This document shows positions 5,166 to 8,947 of a stretch of DNA of 8,947 bases, piece by piece (positions within the stretch are counted from its first letter, which is position 1; every line of letters starts with the position of its first letter). The stretch spans positions 5,938 through 14,884 of the forward strand of contig DLHV01000024.1 of NCBI GenBank assembly GCA_002483395.1. Direction: 5' to 3'. Made by a program: the position numbers and the translations under genes. The notes under the pieces are model-generated. The model was not told the origin of the DNA, made no database searches, and saw only the letters and a list, made by a program, of their open reading frames with translations. This DNA comes from Chloracidobacterium sp. UBA7659. Lineage in GTDB: Bacteria; Acidobacteriota; Blastocatellia; Pyrinomonadales; Pyrinomonadaceae.

Positions 5166-8100
5166 ATGACACGATTTCTCACATCTCTCGCGTTCTGTTC
5201 GTTTCTTTTGCTGGCCGGGGCTTTTTTGATGGCAACATCGTCCACAGCAAAGGAAGACATCATCTCCGAATTACTTTCAATGCCGGCACCGCCTCCGCCT
5301 AATCCGCTGATGCGGGGTTACGGTTTGAGTCCCGAACGGGCGGCGGATAAAAGAAATCCGCCGGGTGACGACGCGCCGATAGAGGAATTGATGGATTATT
5401 GGCGAGAGCAAAGCCGTGGGTATCGCGAATTGGGCTACAACATTATGCCTTCGCCTCGGAGCCTTGACCGCATCCGTGCCGAGATCGAAAAAGACCCAAG
5501 ATCAATTGCCGCATATATGAACATAATGCGGGATTCGCGCGAAGGGACTGAGTTTGTAAAGCGTATATACGACAACTGGCCGGATGGCGGCAATCGAAAC
5601 GAAGAGAGAGCAGGCATAAAGAACTGGCTTGCGATGAACAGCCCGTACTTCAGCGGCCAGGTGGCGAAAATCGCCAACCGGGCTGGCGACCGCAATCAGT
5701 ATGTCACCAATCAGAACGAGGTACTTGCCCTTGCAAAGCATGATTGGGATGCGGTCCGCCCGACGGTCGATCGGCTTTACGGCGACAGCAGCCAGCCGGT
5801 ATCGCGGGTGCTGGCAATGTGGGCGCTGTATCGTCATGCGTTGACCGAAGATTCGATGGGCGATACTGACCGTTATCGCGAAGAGCTAAAGGCGGTCGTC
5901 GAAGACAAAAAAGCGACGGCCGGGATGCGCGATCTGGCATTCGACGCACTGGTAAAGGAAAAGGATTGGAGCGGCCGCGACGATTGGTATTACTCGCTGC
6001 TTGAGGACGAATCGCTTGGCGAACTGCGGGTCAATGGCTCGTTGTACACAGGGCTGACGACGATCGTTATCTACTCGCCACCCGACAAATATGCCGACAA
6101 GATGATCGAGCTTGTCAAAAGCACCAACCCGGTCGTGCGGAACGCGGCGGCACGGAATCTTGGCGTCGTCCTGAACCGCGAAAGGCCGGATGTCGCGCGT
6201 GCGTTGCTCCCGTGGCTCGAAGATCCAAAATGGGCGAAGGACGCCGGCAACTCGCGGCGGCAGTTGGTCAACATTCTGCAATCGCTAAAGATGCCTGAAA
6301 GCGTGCCGGGACTGATCGCTGCCCTGGACGAGAAGGAAATGCAATCGTTTCCAGTTCGCGATGTGCCGAGCAATAGCGTGACGAATGTAGCGAGATCGGC
6401 GACGAACACGTGGGCGAATGCCGCAAATACGATGGCGAACATGGCGAACACGGCCGCGAATTCCATGAGGAACATTAATCTCCCGAGTTACCCGCTGCGA
6501 AGCCAGGCGATCATCGCTCTTGGAATGCAGGGTGACATGCGGGCCGCTCCCGCGTTGCGACGTATCCTGCGTCAAGCCGAAGGTTACGAACGCGGCACGC
6601 TGGTTAAGGCAATATTGTTGTGCAAGGGTTTTACCATAAGCGAGCAAGCCGATGCCCTCGAATCGTACGCGAGGACCGCGAAGGCCGTGGGGTATGCTGC
6701 AAACACTATTGCGGCAAATATGGCGGCTAACGCGGTGGCGTGGGGCGATCCGGACGCGCCAAGAGCTGTACGCCCTTACGTGGAGATTGACCCGGACGAC
6801 CTGAAGATGATGCTCGGGATGCAGCTTCTCGCGATCGAAGAACCCGGCGACCCGCTTGTACGCGAAATTGTTGCGCGGATAACCCTGCTGGAAAAAAATG
6901 ATCCGGCGACGGCTGACGCACTGCGTTCGTTGCTTTTGAATTGGAAAGGCGCGGCCATCAATGCCTTGTTGTTAAAGGACCTAAAGGACGGTAAAGCAAT
7001 CTCCGCCTCCGTGGTCAAGCTTTTGACGGTAAGGAAGGAGCTACGCGAGAAGCAGCAAGCTGATGTTTTCGATATCCGCACCGGAAATCCGACGGCGATT
7101 GGCATAGCTGCGTGTTTACTTGAATCGGAGCCAGACTATTCAGCTATACTCGCGGGTGAAAATATCGAAGCCAAAGCGGCCATGCTCGCGTGTGCCCGGC
7201 TTATCCGTGCGAAGATTCCAGTGCAGGCTGTGGCAAAGAACCTGTCGAGTAAGGACAAGCGTCTCGCCACGGCGGCGGAACGCTATCTCGAAAGCGAGGA
7301 TTCGCCCGAGGCGAGATCGATCGTGCTTTCGCTTCACCCGAACGAGGCCAAAACTCTTGGGGCGACGACGGCTTTTTGGCCTGAGGACGCTCCCTCGGCC
7401 CCATCGCAGCTTATCCTCGGTCTTTTTGCGAGTGTCGGTGACCCATTCGCCATTGGTGAATACTCATCGGGTGATTTCAAGGAGGTGGAAAAGCGTTTGC
7501 AGACTGAGATCAAGGCGGACGCGGAGCTTTCGGGAATATATGCCTACGAGGATAATTTCATTCGCATATATAAAGACAAGGCCGTCTATAGTTGGGAAGA
7601 GGATGAATCGCGATACCGCGAGCGGACGCTGGCGAAAGAGGAATTCGATGAACTTACGAGTTATTTGGCTCATCACCGGGTTGATGAACTCGCACCGTTT
7701 CTGGCGTGCCGAGAATACGGCTGCGAACCGAGAGAGCTTTTAATGCTCGGAAAGCAAGGCGGCCGGCGGGTGTTTGTGAAGAGTACTCATACGCCGGAGT
7801 TTTTCACCGGGCTTGAAGCGATGTTCAAGGAGATGCGCGTTGCGCCGGCGAAGCTGCGTTACAACCTGGAGAAAGAGGTTCCGGGGCTGGAGATCCTGTT
7901 TGCCGATGCCGACAAGAGCGTAAAAACCGTTTGGAAAAACGGCAGTGATCTTCGACTTCTTGTTGCCGATAATATCAAGCGAAAACAGATCGACCGCGAG
8001 ATAGAGGTAGCCGGCGAGACGATGGAGGAAGCCGAGAGCGACGAAGAATCCGAAGATTCCGTGGAGAGCAAGGTTTGGGAATTGCAGAAAAAGCGTGAGT

Positions 8101-8906
8101 TTGAGAATTACGCGTGGTTCAGATTCGATAGCGGCAGGCTCGGCGATTCCGTGCTTCAACCGGAACAAGTAGGTTTCTTACCGTTGCGCGATAGTTACGC
8201 CATTCCGCCCTCGGCCGAACAATGGAAGGCCAAAGCGGCTGGTATCGAGATCAGGGCCGATTCCAACGGGCTGCATAAGATCGCCGGTGGAAAGATCACC
8301 AGGATCCGCAGCGGCAGATACAGTTCACCGGTCATAACGGCAAACGGGCGATGGGTGATCGCGACCAAATATTCCGATGACGAGGGTCCGGCGTTTGTCC
8401 GCGTAAACCTGTTGACAAACAAGGAGATCCCTGTGGAGTCGGAGGAGTATCCCGTCGGGCAGGCCGTCGCGTTTGTGCCGTCGATCAATAAAGTGCTGAC
8501 GACAACCGTAGGCTACTACGATGAGGATTACGAAGAAGAAGGGGACACGTCTGGCCGCAGTTACTATTGGCTCGATGCCGATACCGGGGCAATAGTGCCT
8601 GCAACGGGCGAGGTCCAGCCGCTCGGCCAGCAGACATTCCGTTCGCTTCAGCCGGCGGCGAATCCGTTTGAATTCTGGGCGGCGATTTACGACCGCAAGA
8701 AAAATGCAACGAATGTCGGCGTGTATAACTCACGGACGTTTGCGTTTAAGGCGACGTTGACGATACCCAAGATCGAATTCGGCAGCATGGATATGTGGGT
8801 CGATGGCACGGCGGGGAAGGTATATTTTGTTTACGGCGGACATCTGCTATCTTTACCGCTTGCTGCAAAAGTCGGAACCGGGAGTGGTAACGACCGGATA
8901 CAATAA
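5166..8906 (+). CDS. Large exported HEAT-repeat protein with C-terminal propeller-like region
   Basis: This 1246-residue protein starts with a signal peptide: a basic start (TR), a hydrophobic run LAFCSFLLLAGAFLM, and likely cleavage after SSTA (A28). A longer frame runs back to GTG at 5037, but that extension would bury the signal peptide, so I chose ATG 5166. Helical HEAT-like repeats are visible around NPVVRNAAARNLGVV (321-335), LVNILQSLKMPESVPGLIAAL (367-387) and PLRSQAIIALGMQGDMRAAPALRRIL (443-468). Two Asn/Ala-rich inserts interrupt them (~401-436, ~510-525). An acidic stretch lies at ~952-969. From ~1040 to 1233 short beta-type blocks (SPVITANGRWVIATKY, RVNLLTNKEIPVE) suggest a beta-propeller. 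I recall similar proteins in Blastocatellia; their role is unknown to me. HEAT and propeller folds usually bind partners, so a periplasmic or surface scaffold is the best guess. The last codons come from a short repeat. Confidence 0.87.
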   Translation: MTRFLTSLAFCSFLLLAGAFLMATSSTAKEDIISELLSMPAPPPPNPLMRGYGLSPERAADKRNPPGDDAPIEELMDYWREQSRGYRELGYNIMPSPRSLDRIRAEIEKDPRSIAAYMNIMRDSREGTEFVKRIYDNWPDGGNRNEERAGIKNWLAMNSPYFSGQVAKIANRAGDRNQYVTNQNEVLALAKHDWDAVRPTVDRLYGDSSQPVSRVLAMWALYRHALTEDSMGDTDRYREELKAVVEDKKATAGMRDLAFDALVKEKDWSGRDDWYYSLLEDESLGELRVNGSLYTGLTTIVIYSPPDKYADKMIELVKSTNPVVRNAAARNLGVVLNRERPDVARALLPWLEDPKWAKDAGNSRRQLVNILQSLKMPESVPGLIAALDEKEMQSFPVRDVPSNSVTNVARSATNTWANAANTMANMANTAANSMRNINLPSYPLRSQAIIALGMQGDMRAAPALRRILRQAEGYERGTLVKAILLCKGFTISEQADALESYARTAKAVGYAANTIAANMAANAVAWGDPDAPRAVRPYVEIDPDDLKMMLGMQLLAIEEPGDPLVREIVARITLLEKNDPATADALRSLLLNWKGAAINALLLKDLKDGKAISASVVKLLTVRKELREKQQADVFDIRTGNPTAIGIAACLLESEPDYSAILAGENIEAKAAMLACARLIRAKIPVQAVAKNLSSKDKRLATAAERYLESEDSPEARSIVLSLHPNEAKTLGATTAFWPEDAPSAPSQLILGLFASVGDPFAIGEYSSGDFKEVEKRLQTEIKADAELSGIYAYEDNFIRIYKDKAVYSWEEDESRYRERTLAKEEFDELTSYLAHHRVDELAPFLACREYGCEPRELLMLGKQGGRRVFVKSTHTPEFFTGLEAMFKEMRVAPAKLRYNLEKEVPGLEILFADADKSVKTVWKNGSDLRLLVADNIKRKQIDREIEVAGETMEEAESDEESEDSVESKVWELQKKREFENYAWFRFDSGRLGDSVLQPEQVGFLPLRDSYAIPPSAEQWKAKAAGIEIRADSNGLHKIAGGKITRIRSGRYSSPVITANGRWVIATKYSDDEGPAFVRVNLLTNKEIPVESEEYPVGQAVAFVPSINKVLTTTVGYYDEDYEEEGDTSGRSYYWLDADTGAIVPATGEVQPLGQQTFRSLQPAANPFEFWAAIYDRKKNATNVGVYNSRTFAFKATLTIPKIEFGSMDMWVDGTAGKVYFVYGGHLLSLPLAAKVGTGSGNDRIQ

Positions 8907-8930
8907 GTCAGAACCGGGAGTAACGACCGG
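8871..8930 (+). repeat. Two tandem copies of a short repeat (GAACCGGGAG...AACGACCGG), one inside the CDS end
   Basis: Copy 1 (8871-8897) reads GTCGGAACCGGGAG then TGGTAACGACCGG. Copy 2 (8907-8930) reads GTCAGAACCGGGAG then TAACGACCGG, lacking TGG. Nine bases, including the stop codon, separate them. Copy 1 encodes the final VGTGSGNDR of the HEAT protein. I recall similar GAACCGGGAG(C/T)GGTA elements between genes in Blastocatellia genomes, but cannot confirm this here. Confidence 0.75.
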
Positions 8931-8940
8931 GTTCTTCTCT
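8911..8940 (+). terminator. Weak candidate terminator in repeat copy 2
   Basis: GAACC (8911-8915) pairs with GGTTC (8930-8934), and GG (8916-8917) can pair with CC (8927-8928) past a bulged G. The 3' flank TTCTCT is only partly T-rich. Its place just after the HEAT gene stop is right for a terminator, but the stem is short and the T run is poor. Confidence 0.25.
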
Positions 8941-8947
8941 ACCGCCC

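Noticed and set aside
5196..5198. LAFC as a lipoprotein signal box
   Set aside because: The cysteine is only residue 11, and phenylalanine stands at -1, which does not fit a lipobox. A type I cleavage site after SSTA fits better.

Overview
The window most likely comes from a Blastocatellia-class acidobacterium (Acidobacteriota, probably Pyrinomonadales). This rests on family resemblance I recall, not on a search. The large secreted HEAT-repeat protein at the right end and the small secreted protein at 2193-2762 look like proteins of that group. The short GC-rich repeats between genes fit it too. I see no rRNA, tRNA, CRISPR array, transposase or phage structural gene.

Layout. (1) Positions 1-1573, plus strand: the last 42 codons of an unidentified gene overlap, by 14 bases, an ATP-dependent DNA ligase-type protein whose catalytic motifs are all readable. 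(2) Positions 1583-3459, minus strand: an accessory patch. It holds an intact HicB-type antitoxin next to a wrecked hicA toxin gene, a small secreted protein of unknown function, and an intact BrnT-type toxin with its ribbon-helix-helix-type antitoxin. Two diverged copies of a ~190-base repeat flank the BrnT pair, one on each side. Each copy ends in a 16-17-codon ORF whose stop overlaps the next gene's GTG start. (3) Positions 3763-5010, plus strand: an archaeo-eukaryotic primase (AEP) domain fused through a Lys/Ala/Pro linker to a HAD-superfamily phosphatase domain. (4) Positions 5166-8906, plus strand: a 1246-residue exported HEAT-repeat protein with a probable beta-propeller-like C-terminal part. 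Its last ~12 codons lie inside one copy of a short repeat that recurs just after the stop.

How the parts may work together. The ligase (left) and the primase-phosphatase (centre) together carry the three activity types found in bacterial LigD: an AEP polymerase/primase, an end-cleaning phosphatase and an ATP-dependent ligase. Here they lie on two proteins, and a HAD fold replaces the LigD phosphoesterase fold. About 2.2 kb of toxin-antitoxin and repeat sequence separates the two genes. A shared DNA-end repair pathway is therefore a hypothesis, not a reading of one operon. The toxin-antitoxin genes and repeats look like later insertions. The large HEAT protein is exported and shows no visible link to the repair genes.
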